Source: Acanthaster planci
Taxonomy: Eukaryota; Echinodermata; Asteroidea; Valvatida; Acanthasteridae
Direction of reading: 5' to 3'
Assembly: GCF_001949145.1 (NCBI RefSeq)
Contig: NW_019091361.1
Coordinates: 358,255 to 422,254, forward strand
Length of the DNA: 64,000 bases
The notes beneath the pieces are model-generated. The model searched no databases, was not told where the DNA came from, and worked only from the letters and a program-made list of their open reading frames with translations. A program made the translations under genes and the position numbers. Below are positions 11,153-24,100 of this stretch, one piece after another. Numbering within the stretch: position 1 is the first letter of the stretch; each line of letters starts with the position of its first letter.

Positions 11153-14100
11153 CTGTAAAAAAAGAAAGAGAGAAAAATAAAGAATACACATTGTACATCA
11201 TAAACACTGCTGGTTGATTATGAATCTTTTTGTTTCTGAAGACAAATAAAACTGGTAGTTTTTTGAATAACAAACATTCCAAATTTCTGTCCTTTTAGAA
11301 TCTCACTCGAAAGTTACATTTCATTTAACTTTAACTTTATCAGCACTTTAAGTGCTGATAAATAAAAAAACAGAAAAGGCCAAATGCAGGTAGCCGAACG
11401 TTTTCGGCAAACTCTGCTGTTTAAATCAATTAAAACCATTTGACTTGTTTCCATTCACTAATTTTTCTTTACCTGTCTTAAACAGATTTTATGTAAACTA
11501 TGTATTAGGCATTAAGAACACTGAAACATGGGATGATTTCACTTTTCGATACAGCAATTATATCCAATAAATTTGACGTATAGGCCCTTACATGTACAAG
11601 TACATTTACAGTTGAAAGATTCTGGTGGTAAATTCAGCTTACCCCAATGAGAGAGTTGGTGTGGTCTACCCGCCTCTGGCGACACTTGGCGGCTGCAAGC
11701 TTGTTCCTTTCACGACGGATGCGCCTTTTGTCTCTTTCCTCGGGCGGCAACTAAGAGCAGAAAACAGGACAAAGGAAAGAGGTTCATTAACTATGCAGTC
11801 AAGGAAATCGGGCAAGGCACAATACAAAAAAAGGGCTCTGGTTTGCAGCCAAGATATTAGGTATCACAATCCATTTTATTTTGAAAATTCATGTTTGAAC
11901 AGCTTAATTACAGGTCATTTGGGGTTTCGAACACAAGCTCTTACAAATTAAAGTTTTAGGCCATTTTTTGTATTATTATTTTGTATATTTCCTTTTAATA
12001 GCCCCACCTACTTAGCAGATTATGGTGTCTCAAAAGCCTACAATGTACCTGTGAACACCAATATATTCGGAGGTGTAATAAACGGGTTCTCCTTGACCCA
12101 CTATTATTACAGTGCATCATCACGGTTATTATACATGTACATGAAGAAATCCAAGATGGCCGCATGTCCAGGTTGCTCTGGTATGCAACAGCACGCATTG
12201 TACTGTAGGTCATGCTTTTACTGTACTGTTGTATTATGCGGATAGATGCTGTACATGTACAATGTACATGTACTGTACATGTGCATGCACACGCGACTGC
12301 TGTGTCAATAATACCCATGCATAACAAGCGAGCCTTGGACGAATGACCTTGTGCTACGCAGCATAATGACTGCAGTAATTTAGAAAATGTATACACAACT
12401 GCGACAATTCAGTCGTGGATGCTCGAAGGCAACCGGGTGTTATGTTGTTTTCTTCCAAACCTTGTCGACGTGCGAATGTGAGTTTCATGAGCCCTACCAG
12501 CACAAGCTTTTACTAATGGCCCTGGTTCAAACAATGCCGGAGTAGAGGCAATAAAGGGTGAAGGCGTTTTTTTTCCATATGCTTCGATCTGATCGACCCT
12601 CACCACATAGTGCAAACACCAATCTGCATAATCTAACAATAGAGCTGGGTAAGCAGCTTAGGGCTGTTGACCAAGATAGGTCAAATCTTTCACAAGGCCC
12701 TTCTGTTCTGGCACTGGACATCAACAAAACAAGCATTTTAGTACAAAGCTATCGCACGTATTCAGGCTGTGCTGTCTCTCGTTTCCCAAAAGAAATGATT
12801 GAACCGTGATGTCTCTTCCAAGTTCGTGACTGGATGGATTTCCATTCCAGCCAAGTAGTCACCAGCTTGATAGAGCATTTCCGCACAAATTAAAGTCATT
12901 ACATGTTCTTGACAAACTAAATCCTCCCCATCCCGAACTGTTTAAGGTGAGGCAATGGGCTCATAATCCTCAACAAAGTTACCCATCATGTAACGATGAT
13001 TCATCTTTCAGAAAACTTGCAACTTCCTTTCAAAAGTAGATTTCTTGAAAAGGGTTTCCCATACAGTCTTTGGGAGAATTAAAACGCAGTGAGAAATATC
13101 ATTTGCATTCAATGAGGCTAAAGGAGAACCGTCAAACAAATTAGTGTTTCCTGGAAAAAGCGGTGAATGACATTGCAAAATCGGCAGGACCTCAGGCAAG
13201 GGATAACGTCCAAAATGTGTCAGTTATGAATTCCGGGTCAGCTTCAGATCCAACGAACTAACACCCACGCAAAAAGCTGCTTCCTAATTCGTTTCTTGTT
13301 AAGTGCCCCTGAACAAAAGCAACTTCCGGTCTATAATGAGATTCAGGGAAAACTTTCGCCAACTTCCGGGAAGTGATTTGAGCGATTCCACTTGTTACAA
13401 AGGTTGACCATGGGTTATGACTCCCCAAAGAATGAAATCCCCTATAACCGAGTAGGAAGCCGACCAAGATCGAAGATACAAATCTGCTATGAACTTACAT
13501 TCGAGCCAGATTTTTATTATATTTTCTATGCATTTGAAAGTCTGTATCAAACATGAGGATTACTAATGTATTAATAATCACGATAAAATGGATTGTAATA
13601 CAGGAATTTACATTTTAGATTCTGTTTGGAATGTTTTTTAAGTACTTACATCTTCATCTCTGATTCTCCTTCTTGATGTTGATGGGGACATCCTCAATAG
13701 TTCCAGGTCACTAGATCTGACTCGACCATGGTGGACGGCTCGTGATCCTTGGTGTCTGGCGGTTATAGAACCATGGGAACTTGAAGACACCGAGGGTGGC
13801 ACAAAGTTACCGCCGTGGATGTTGTTGTTGAGATGGGGCAACCAGCCACTAGTCAGAGAGGTTGGGGTGATGACAGAGGTAGGGATAGCACTTTGGTGTG
13901 TGCTCATCGGGTGAGAAGTTGTCATAGGGGGAGCATAACTTGAGATGTCCATGATGTCCTCAGACGCAGTGTAATCCTGATACAGGTTGTATAGAGAGAA
14001 AGAAAACGTGCAAGAATTATCAATATATTATTTATGATTTCCTTTTAATATTAGACAACCAAGAGCTGTATAACTTTGTGAAGTTCACAAAATGTATGGA

Positions 14101-14969
14101 AATACATTTTGATCATACACGTAGGCAGAGTAGAGTATCAACTTACCGCTTCAACCTTTACAAGTTTGGCCGTTGTTGGATACATAATCGATCGCCACGG
14201 CCAATCGCCAGGACAATGAAGTATTGAAACAAAAAGTGAAACTTGCCAACAAGTGAAATTCCTGGCCAGTCAATCAACTTGACCGCAACTTTACAAGTGA
14301 CTTATTATGAACTCTCGTGGTTGTCTCTTTTATCAAAATCAACTCGGTGAAGTCCAGAATGCAAGTGTTTGTAAATGCAGCGAGTTAAGTTACTAACATT
14401 CGCAGTAGTTGAGTGTAAGCCCCACCTTCTTCGTCCGGTACTACAAATTAACCTAATCCTGAACGGGGAGGAGCACCCATCCGCCCGGACATGCCGGAAG
14501 AGAAGTTTACCCGCATGACTTTGACTAAACCTCAGTGGGATCTTTGCCACGAGTTGCGCAAAAAAGGTCACATGACAAATTTGCTTTTCTGGCAAGAGGA
14601 CGGGATGTCACGCACTACGCACGCCAGATCCCCCAAAGTCCTTTCTTCTTCAGAAATCTATCTGTACTGGATAGGTCGACGACCCGGGTTGAGGTACTCT
14701 AAGAAGGGCATACATGTAGACTTGAAAAACTAGTCATCAGCTATATAAAGAACGATGATGCACGCCACTTCAGACCTTTCACCACAAAGAAGTCCCTGGA
14801 AAGACTGAATCACACTTAACTGCTCAAGCAAGAGACAAAAATTTAAAGTGTTACATACCTCCCCATCTGCTGGAATGGCTCCAGTAGACATGGTGGTCAG
14901 CACGTCGTTCAGGTTCTTCATGAGGTTCGTCACGCCTTCTTTGGATGGCAACGTAACGTTGGGGTACAT
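10796..14969 (-). CDS. fos: Fos/Fra-family bZIP transcription factor (AP-1 subunit)
   Basis: Four coding exons join in phase 0 on the minus strand: 14969-14859, 13976-13650, 11750-11643 and 11152-10796, giving about 300 residues. Residues 155-173 are the basic region, with the DNA-contact pattern N-x-x-A-A-x-x-C-R (N162, A165, A166, C169, R170). A leucine zipper follows at L180, W187, L194, L201, L208 and H215. The 108-bp basic-region exon has the size I know from vertebrate Fos genes, and [12 protein letters not shown] matches the end of the Fos zipper (LEFILAAHRPAC) rather than ATF3 or JDP2. The RVDHTNSL stretch resembles insect kayak. The C-terminus ([12 protein letters not shown]) echoes the SSPTLLAL end of vertebrate Fos, and IKSE near K280 fits a sumoylation site. 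Fos proteins pair with Jun and bind TGAGTCA or TGACGTCA sites in the nucleus. The ATG at 14969 is the first in frame in its exon, but an acceptor just upstream implies a further 5' exon. It could be called Fra rather than Fos. Confidence 0.93.
11336..11362. repeat. 13-bp inverted repeat in a fos intron
   Basis: TTTATCAGCACTT and AAGTGCTGATAAA are separated by one base. No function is apparent. Confidence 0.85.
11643..11750 (-). CDS. fos: fos basic-region exon (108 bp)
   Basis: The 36 codons start [17 protein letters not shown] and carry AAAKCRQRR, the bZIP DNA-contact helix. The donor is GGG|GTAAGC and the acceptor CTGCTCTTAG. The length and phase match the equivalent exon of vertebrate Fos genes, which is strong evidence for orthology to the Fos subfamily. 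Confidence 0.95.
13650..13976 (-). CDS. fos: fos exon 5' of the basic region
   Basis: This 109-codon exon (from [12 protein letters not shown] to RRRIRDED) has acceptor TGTATCAG and donor GAT|GTAAGT, phase 0 at both ends. It is rich in Ser, Thr, Pro and His, as expected for the Fos region before the DNA-binding domain. A GNFVPP stretch resembles NFIPTV of vertebrate Fos, which is suggestive only. Confidence 0.88.
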
Positions 14970-14982
14970 GCCAAGCAGTTGG
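14859..14982 (-). CDS. fos: fos exon with start codon
   Basis: The exon runs from an acceptor (TTTTTTCGTTGTAG) to a donor (GAG|GTATGT). It begins with a short leader and carries the ATG at 14969 in good context (GGC before ATG), coding 37 residues from [12 protein letters not shown] to IPADGE. The reading frame is open upstream of the ATG, so a coding 5' exon is not excluded; it would have to end in phase 2. Confidence 0.8.
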
Positions 14983-15166
14983 CTACAACGAAAAAATCTA
15001 GCTCTCTCTTGGGCGCACAAGTCTCTAAATATTCCGCACTTCCGTTGAGGCTCTATATTCTGTAGGATGAATAACAATGTCTTTAGTGTCTTTTAGATTC
15101 GGTGAGCTTCGGAAGAGTTCGTATGTTCGTTCGGGAAAGGCTCGTTTGTCAGGGCTTCCACTATGA

Positions 15167-15173
15167 TGAGTCA
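15167..15173. promoter_or_regulatory. consensus AP-1 site TGAGTCA
   Basis: This exact AP-1 site lies about 185 bases upstream of the first identified fos coding exon. Fos-Jun dimers bind this sequence, so it is a candidate autoregulatory site. A 7-mer occurs by chance every few kilobases. Confidence 0.3.
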
Positions 15174-15687
15174 CAACTGATGCTATTGGGGTTGTCCCAG
15201 AATCTCATCGTATTATATACATTCAGCTCCGCAGATCTGCATGGGCTTGCGCTTGCATTCACACGTACACTCACGTTCCGTTCTATTTTCGGAGTGTGAT
15301 GTAACCTACTATGATATTAATATTCATGTTCGTTTGCCAGAAGCGTTAACGTGTGGAATGGCGAGATCGTGCGCGTCATAGAAGTTCCCTTTTGGCTTTC
15401 GCATTTTTTGTACAGCTTTTCCATCTGCAAGAGCACTAATAAATGTCTCAAATTCTACAAGGATCAATAAACCACAAATTCTTGATATCCTACAAGAAAA
15501 TCAACCTAAATTCTGTGGCGCGATTGCCGGAGCTAATTTTCTGGACCTTTCCAGAAGATTATAAATATTCATATCTGTTGCATATTCATGTTGCTAAGCG
15601 ACAGTCTTTTATTTACATAAATAAATAACCCGGCCGTGCGTCATAAGCTATTCACCATTCATTTCTGCGTGCATAGGGCGAATCCTC

Positions 15688-15695
15688 TGACGTCA
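15688..15695. promoter_or_regulatory. CRE palindrome TGACGTCA upstream of fos
   Basis: This full CREB/ATF palindrome lies about 0.7 kb upstream of the first identified fos coding exon. Vertebrate fos promoters carry a CRE. The match is exact but its use as a promoter element is inferred. Confidence 0.35.
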
Positions 15696-15771
15696 AACCG
15701 GTTATCCAATCACTATCACTGTTTACTATAACTGGTTGCTAGCAACACGAAATGTGCGCGTACTGCACTGC

Positions 15772-16035
15772 ACTGTACACTGTACATGTACATGTACATA
15801 TGCATGACATGTACTGTACATGTACATGTACGTGTATATGTAGCCTATTATACACGTACTGTACATGTACTGTACACAATGTACATGACATGTACATGTA
15901 CATATTGTGAACGTATTATACATGTACATTGTACATGTATAATACGTTCACAATATGTACACATGTACATGTACAAATACATTACATCTACAATGTACTG
16001 TACAGGTATATGTATATGTACATGTGTACATATGC
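15772..16035. repeat. TACATG-rich repeat tract
   Basis: About 260 bases are built from TACATG and GTAC words. Short tracts of the same kind recur near 9365, 12250, 17742, 18625, 32836 and 58160. It contains a perfect 30-bp hairpin. Confidence 0.85.
15898..15960. repeat. perfect 30-bp inverted repeat with a 3-base loop
   Basis: The left arm (15898-15927) and right arm (15931-15960) are exact reverse complements around ATT. The arms hold non-repetitive sequence (TTGTGAACGTATTA) as well as TACATG words, so the symmetry is not simply from the repeat. Confidence 0.92.
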
Positions 16036-18642
16036 GTATTAATTTTGATCTGTAGTGAGGTGCCCTTAATTAGGGCATGGGGGGAACACCCATGTGGTTT
16101 CAATAAGTAGACTCAAAAAGTAGTTGTTCCTTTTCACCTTAGTTATTTATCGATCCTAGAAAATTTTTTTTTTATTAATCTTGGTCTATTGGAAAAAATC
16201 TGTCAAATTCATTTTGGAAAATTGTACCCAAAACAGGATATTGCAGGATTTTAATACTACTACTACTTCATCAAAATATCCATACGGAATAAATTGTAGA
16301 AATGTTGAGATTTAATTTAATTTATTCAATTATTCAGTTAGTAATCTTGCATAGCGAGTTTGCGTTGTGACCTGAATTATCATAATTCAACCTCGAATAA
16401 CAAGACGCTGTATATATGCTCCTTGTGTAAGGCACTAAATTTAGAATTCTCAGTAGAGTTACATCGACCGCCTAAAGTAGTTTCTTAGCCGATTGCTTAA
16501 TGGAATAAATTATGCTGTGGTGGTGCATATATGCCTGCACGACCATGCTTCATCAGTGTCGGTTAAGAGTGGCACTCTTAGATGGCCAGCGACAGGACAA
16601 CTCGCTCTTCAAGCCCGTTTTTCAGATTTTCCAGATTGAGATGTATTAATCATGCTCCACTTATAAAAGACTTTCTAATAAAAGAAAAATATTCTGCACT
16701 GTTATTGACTGCACTTGGTTTGTAAATATTGCATTTAAACGTTCTTGTAACTGTTTAATAAGCCCTGCATGACATGGACAATTTCTATAACTTTTATAAA
16801 CATTCATTTCTCCGCGTACGTTTCGTGTGAACCATTTTTATGTTATCAAGAATGTTAATAATTGGTTGCCTGTATGTGTATTTTAATAAACATTGCTGTT
16901 ACTAAGGAAAATTGCCACTATTATATTTCATGCACTACATAGATTCCTTTTCGGTGGAGGTTGGTTCTACTTTTTATTTTGTTAATCGCCGTCTTTAAAT
17001 CGACTGATTACGTCTCAGTTTCGACTTGCAGACTGTTTTCCAAATTTACGCGAAACTTATGAATATTTGAATGAAATCATTACAGAGTTTTCCCATTTAA
17101 CTTCATTAGTATTTGACGATTTTTAATTTATTTTTTATGTCATCCTTTGGTCAATTTCACGGAGCTGAGAAACATGGAATTTAGCATAGAACCAGAAACA
17201 TACGTTACCAGGCTCATATTTTTATCAGCGCAAATTGTTCGGTTTTTGCACAATAAATTTTATAATAAACAAATGACTTTCTTTAATAGTTGCGATAGAT
17301 AAGACAAATAAGATTAGTCACATATAAACAGGAATGTGTTTTCTAAGCTTACTGTGGAAGGTTATAAATGAATGATAACGCAAATAATATGTCTTTGTCA
17401 CATTCCATTCGGTCAATGCCGCTGGTACATCCCACGCTGTAAATACTATTGTTCGTATATATAGTCTGGAATTTTTCATGGTTTCCTCTGGTAATACAAT
17501 TTAGGGCGTGGACAAACACTCTACACCTTCAACATATTTGGCTGAGGGGATGTGGCTGATATACTGTAGGATACATTCCATCATTGTGAGCATCGTCACA
17601 ATAAAAGCTAATTGTGACAAGAATAACCGCAAGTCTTGGGATATCCCTCAGTTATGACTCAGCTTCACTCCTATTTATACTTCCACGATGCCATGCACCC
17701 GAAACAATGGACCGAAGTGTACATACATTCGTGTATATGTACATGTACATGAATTTTGTATTTGTACTTAGCAACCGGCCGCTGCGTACCCGCGCCTTTT
17801 GTAAGATGGATTTGATTACTGAGCTACGCAGACACGTGTAAGCTATTACGCATGATCTATACGCCAAAAGGCAAGGGCGTGTTGCAGTAACGCCCATGCT
17901 CAATCCGTGCTCGTCCAAGAACTCAAGAGAAAAATACCGATAGCCCAACGCCAGCAGCGTCGTGATCGATTGTCATTGTCTTGGTAGCAGTCCTTTGTTT
18001 AGTCAAGGAGATTCCGCGGAAATACCATGTGAAATTCTTCGCATACCACACATACCTCGATGAGTTTTACTTAATACGCCATTCCACACACTGGATACCA
18101 GGATTTCAGATCTCGCTAAGTGATTAGTGTTCTGTGGTTCAATTATGCTTGGTCCCGTGCCTTAATATACTCATCTATAGTGTTGCTGTATAATTTGTTA
18201 ATACGGAACTTGTGGACTGAGTATTGTCGACGAGGTACACACACGCAAGTCGTTTAGGCTTTACACATATTATTTTCATATCGCACATGTATTCTTGGTG
18301 AAATATTTAATCTTTCAGCTTCCAAACCTACCTTGCTTTACAGTGTAGCAGGTTCCGTGACCAGTTATTGTCGTCTAACTTGAAGTAAGTCTTGTACAGC
18401 AAAGGCAACTAACCAGTCATCCAATTTATTGCTTTACTTGGCATATATAGTTCGCTTTGTTTCTCTCCCCTTGTTTTTGATGTGACAACATTTATCCAAA
18501 CCTCCAGCTCCTTTTATGTTAAGAATTGACGCGCTGCACTGTCAGAATGATATTTTTGTACTCTGACTAAATTTCGCTTCAGCCAAAAGAACAACTGCTA
18601 TGTAAAATACGGAAGTAGCGTATAATGTACATGTACACTCAC

Positions 18643-18690
18643 CTGGTTGAATATCGTACCTCGCACTCTGATTCATTTTCACTTTCAAGT
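18643..18690 (-). other. possible 5' exon of fos ending at a perfect donor
   Basis: On the minus strand CCAG|GTGAGT at 18643 is a perfect splice donor about 3.7 kb upstream of the first identified fos exon, whose acceptor needs a partner. No in-frame ATG joins smoothly to the fos frame, so the exon would be untranslated or use another start. Only the donor edge is supported; the upper edge is nominal. Confidence 0.22.
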
Positions 18691-21079
18691 ATACAAAACA
18701 ATCATACAATAAACGTTGATTTGAAGGCAAAGGGCGATGCCAATCGAATTATATCAACTCAATTTTTAAAATAATCACAAATTACAGTATATATATCCTC
18801 TTTTATAAATATACCAATTTGTACTCAGAGTCTTAGTTCTTCTTTTCCAACTCGCAACATGCTATATTTTCTAATTCCTCAAAAGAGGGCTTGGCAAATT
18901 CAAACATGAAAGACCCAACAATAATTATTATACCAGTATATTGGTATTCAAGTGCATTGCGATTTTTTAGTTTGATCCAGTTCTCTCTTTTGCTCTGAAT
19001 TATTGAGTAAATTTAAAATCGACATGTGTCTCATGTTGTTTTACTTTATTCATTTAAGTATTCTTACAGTATTTACATTTATATGGAGAGGAGCTGACGT
19101 TACGTTTTGTCAGTATATGATTGTGATTTAAACTGTTGTCAATAAAAACACGCATAATGGCATTTTACTCACACGCCTGAAAACCACATGATCCCTTTCA
19201 TAGTTATCTGAGCAAAAACAGTGGCTGGTGTTCCGTTTCAGCCAAGAAAATCCCCAATACTATTGTTTCTTGTGTTCTCCGTTATATGCTCTGACATATC
19301 ACTTCCGTGTCCATCCGGAAGGAATACGAGAAAAACAAATGAAACACAAATAGGAAAAAATAACAAATCCACTGACGTCGTTTACTCAATAACTGTCAAG
19401 GTCGTAAAAGTCTTATTATGACATAATAATTGTCATGGTCACATGGTTTAGGAATGATGCAAATTTCCTTCTTAGATTTGGTTCTTTTTAGGATCTTTCC
19501 CTTGTAATGTCAGCAGTTAGTTTTAAATGTCCAGATGTCAGCGGATCAATGGCCTGCGATGAACTCAATTGCGATTGACTTGCAGCACTGATGGTATACA
19601 CACCTTTAGTTTAAGAGGATACGTGTGAGAAGGCTTTTTATTCATTATTTATAATTGGATACACCAAAATATCATAACTTATATTATTATATAATTATAT
19701 TTTTGGAAAGCTGCTGTGTGGATTTTTATACTTCTGCGTCGCACTCAATTTGCCATTCTGCAAGGACCGTTTTAAAGCAATAGAAAGGGGGAATACCTCA
19801 CTGGAACAAGTGTACCTAATATCATATACTACCAAATGCCTCCTTTCCTGATGGAAAGATGATTTAAAATTTGTAGAAAGTATAGCAATTCCTATTGTAA
19901 AAATATTTTCTTATTGCTGAGCCTGTGTTGACTTTATGTTGAGTTTACATTATGCGAATGCGTGCTTAGTTATTGGCTCGATCACGATATTATTTTGAAG
20001 GTCAAATTTCAGAATTGTTTTCAATTTTTTGTTCAAAGAATTGATGAGTCATGTTTCATTTTTTAACGCTGAAACTTCTGAAGTTGTTTACTTTGTGGCA
20101 AATCACTACGAACCCTTCCTGAAAACATCGAAAGTAAAAGCAATGAAGCAAGACTGTATTGTCGATATGCAACGTGCAATGCCTGGAATTACATAACATT
20201 GTTTAATTCCTTCCGCATCTATGTCAGTAAGGATTTATAATTAGATAACTTCGATCACTTTACCTCGGCAGTCGAGAGACATCCGTCCCTTAATGCTTGT
20301 TTTTAGGGGTATCTTTTGTTTGTTTTCCAGCAACCGTTGTATTTCTTTGCAAGGTGTAGACATTGATTCGTTCCTAAGTTCACACAAAAAGACGGGGCCA
20401 CTACCAAGAAGAAATTTTCAGTTTGTGAGAGGATCATAAATGACGAACGCAATAATATCTAGTTTGTGCATAATACATCCTCAGTTTTCACAAACATTTT
20501 CACTCCTTTGATTTATTGTGGAAGAAATTTAAATTTGAAATGAAAAATTATCTTGACAGGCAAATTCATCTAAAGAAAAAAAAGCCCACTCTAGTACTTA
20601 CAGTAATGCGTTTAATAAGTAGGTTGTACCACAGTTTATGACTTTAAAAGGTAGTAAAATGTGGCTGCATAATCTTACAGCTGTCGCACCGGCATGGTTC
20701 CCAACTTTGTCGCCGAAAAATGACCGGCTTGACAATTCATTGTCTGTCAAGTACGTGTGACTAGGTCAACTTTAACGTCAGGGCTGTACTTTCCGTTGAG
20801 TGGAGTATCAGCTTGAGGTAAACAGGTATTTATAAAAAATTATCAGAAAGAAACGAATAAAACGTTGACTTTTATATGATGTAGTTTTTGACAGCCATGC
20901 CTTTTTCTATAATTTCTTATTTCTTTTCAGAGTAACCGGAACGTTACAAGCAATTGTTCATTGATTGAAATTGATTTGATTTCAAATACAGTCAGAATTT
21001 TGGGCTTTTTTACAAATTTGCAAAAAGAGATACGAGTACCCCACATGGAGCGTCATTTTAGTTTTGGACTGGAAAATAA

Positions 21080-21131
21080 AAGCCGATTCAAAGCCGATTC
21101 AATAGATTCAAGCCGATTCAAAGCCGATTCA
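21080..21131 (+). repeat. 11-bp tandem repeat AAGCCGATTCA
   Basis: There are four good copies plus a degenerate one (ATAGATTCA) in the middle. Confidence 0.85.
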
Positions 21132-24100
21132 ATCTGAAGCCGCAACATTCAAGAAGCGCAAGTCTATATCTTTTACTTACTTATTAAGAGCCAAAAAACA
21201 GCCAATTGATTGTTCGAATACGAGCACTACATATATAAACCATAATGGTTCGTTTACTTTATAATTTACACACTTAAAGTAGCAGCTTGTCGAGTTCCCT
21301 GCAAGACGATTCTTTTATACAAAAGTTGGTCAAGAACTTCTTAAATCTTATGAAAATATACATGTACTTTAGAGTAAAGTTATAGAGTAAAATGAGTTAA
21401 ATTAAAGTGTCCTTCACTTTTCAGGAATATAGTCTGAAGAGTTGAACAATGTCAACCAGGATTTCTTTCATACATGGTTCTGCGATAGAAATTGTTCCCC
21501 AATTGCTAACTTTAAGTTGAGACAGTTTCTCGGCATTCTTGAGCGTCCTTGTGACGTTTTATGAGACGTCATCGTACAACCCAGTGGGTTTAATTGTTTC
21601 AGATAAAGGGACCTTTTACGTCGTCGTTGTTCCATTCTCTCGGAGGTAATGGTCTGTTTGAGTAACGTACATTCCAGGTGCCCCATTTACGTCACTGGCT
21701 AATCTTTTCATGCGACTGAACAATGGATTTTTTCTATCGCACTTGGTAAACAGCTTCAGCGCTTTTGCCAAACTCGATTTGGCAATATCAAAGTTTTACG
21801 CGCTACTGGCCGTGAAAGCCGGGTCCCAGGTATGTTCCCAGGTCTGCTAGGCTGTATGAAAAAGTGACCTGTTGAATATAGTCTGCAGTTAATTCTTGCT
21901 ATGGATACATTTCACCGTCGTCTAACTACGACATCATTCACTATTTTCAGTGGTGAGGTAGGCTTTAACATTCAACTCGAATCTCCCTGTACAATGTCTT
22001 TACACATAAACACGGCTTCATTTGATTTAATTGCTCGAAAAGATTAGGACAAGGTGACAAATATTGTCTAAAAAAGATCATCATATTCCATTTTGTAGTT
22101 GACAGTACAGGTACATGTATATTAGGCCCTGTACTCCATGTTAAAGAAGGCAAGTTACTACATGCAGACGAACGTTGTTCTCCGACTTATTAATGACGTC
22201 ATGTTACATTTCATCAGCAAAAAAAAGTTCAGTAAACTGAATAGACTGAGAATATGGACAGAATAAAAATGTCAACATCAAATATATAATACAACAGATA
22301 TTTTAGAGCCTATAAGGCTGGCAACATGAAAGCTGGAAGACACCAGTCTCATAAGTAGGTTAACTGATTCACGTATAGGTTGACAGCATCGTCCCAATTC
22401 TGTCGGTCCTAAAGGCCTACTTTAGGCCCTCTAGGATTTTTTTCTGGGTCACACATTAGTCATGTATATGGCCTATTACAGGTAGGTGCTCAGTTTGGAC
22501 ATTAACTTTTGGAATTCAGGTACCATGAAGCAAAAACCACTCTTTCAAGTGTTTATAGGCCCTCTCTTTCTTTGCTTCAGCAAAAAACAATATTTGTACA
22601 AACTGTGTGAAGCTGCATGGGGGAAATAACAAATTATCCGGTATAATTTGAGCATTCTTGAGTCATTATGCCATTATGTTCTGCTATAAATTAGATGAGG
22701 CAAGAAACAGATTTACTGAAGGGGCAGGATTATTTCCATCTTTATGAATCGTTAAAGTGCTTACTATTTTCTGGCTGCAGCTTTTGCATATGACAGTATT
22801 TCACTCAAATATGACAGTATTTGCCTCAAAATGCACTCATGCCTTGTATTGAGGAAGTTCTGTTATTTAGTATCTTGTAGTAGGCCCATATTTAATGAAA
22901 TTGTCTTACCTTTGTACCGACGGCCGGCCATGTATGTGAATTTGCCAACAACTTGCAGGTAAAACCCATGACTGTAACTTAGCGAGACAAATACTTATTG
23001 TAATTAATCTGTCGTCATTCAGTTAGTACTGTATGGGAACTTGAGAAGGGGCCCAGTTATGAAGAGAATCTCGGTTTTTACAATTTACTGCAGGGTGTGA
23101 ACCATGTACAGTTATAACTGTCAAGTGTGATGGGGGGGTGCTACAAAAATTTCGAATCGTTCGGCACACAGGACAGACACAGGACTGCCACGTAAAGCTA
23201 AATGAAAAATGTAACAATGCAAGATAAATTTTTCAGTTGTGTCCCTGTTTCCATTTACTCGATCGTGGCAAGGAAGGAAAAGATCTCTAAAAAATATTTA
23301 TGGAAAAGCAAGGTCACACTCGTGACATTATGTCATGGAATATGAATGTCAGAAGGAGGCGGAAGAATAATTTCTATGTAATGGTAAGTATCCAAGCCCA
23401 TATCATCGTGTTTGTAAACTATAAAAGAATAATTTCAAGTGACAACTTCGATACAAAAGTGGTAACTTGGACTAAAAGAGAATACATATCGTGTGCTTTT
23501 TGCGCATGACCGACTGTGCTTTGAAGCACCTCGTGATGGTGCACAATACCTATTTTTAGCGTATGAAGTAACCATGGTGTGAGGGAGGTACCATTAAATT
23601 AAGCTCGGGTAATAAATGACACGTGAGCGTCTTTCGTCAAACCTTTTGTAGTTTGAAGTGGAACAGTCTACTGGTGGTTCCTTATCAGAATTTTATATAG
23701 ATAAGTGTTAGATTATGCATGGAGTGACGATAGTCGTTATAAATACAGAGGAGGTCTGTAACAATGAAGAAGTCGTCCAAAGTCCACATTTCAGCTTGAA
23801 TGAGTTCAAAGAGTAACTTTTCAGCTTCCAGTGCATGTTGAATTCTTGAAAATGTATCGGTCTGCAGATCGAACGGTCACAGACGTGAATTCATAGACGT
23901 AATTCAAGAAGTTGTGCAGTTTGACAAACTGGATCCTTTTCATCTATCCTAATCGCGTTTGCAACTGTTATGTCCTCTGTCTAGGAAAGAAGGGGTTTCA
24001 AATGTATATTGAATGGACCATGATGTTTCCAAAAATATTAAAAGAAAACTTTGACCTGTTCAAATGCTAAATTTTTTCTCAATTCTTCTCCTACAAAGGT

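Noticed and set aside
10796-11750. ATF3 or JDP2 as the identity of the bZIP gene
   Set aside because: The zipper end LEFILEAH matches Fos, while ATF3 and JDP2 have a different end there; exon size also fits Fos.
12409-12639. Open frames around 12.0-12.8 kb in a fos intron
   Set aside because: Short, overlapping on both strands, no known family; the region is intron of a well-supported gene.
14730-15077. Reading the fos N-terminal exon as a longer 115-residue frame
   Set aside because: A good acceptor (TTTTTTCGTTGTAG) and donor lie inside it, and the joined Fos protein needs only the part between them.
15726-16055. Cys/Tyr/Met/Thr-rich open frames in the TACATG tract
   Set aside because: They are translations of the repeat words on both strands.
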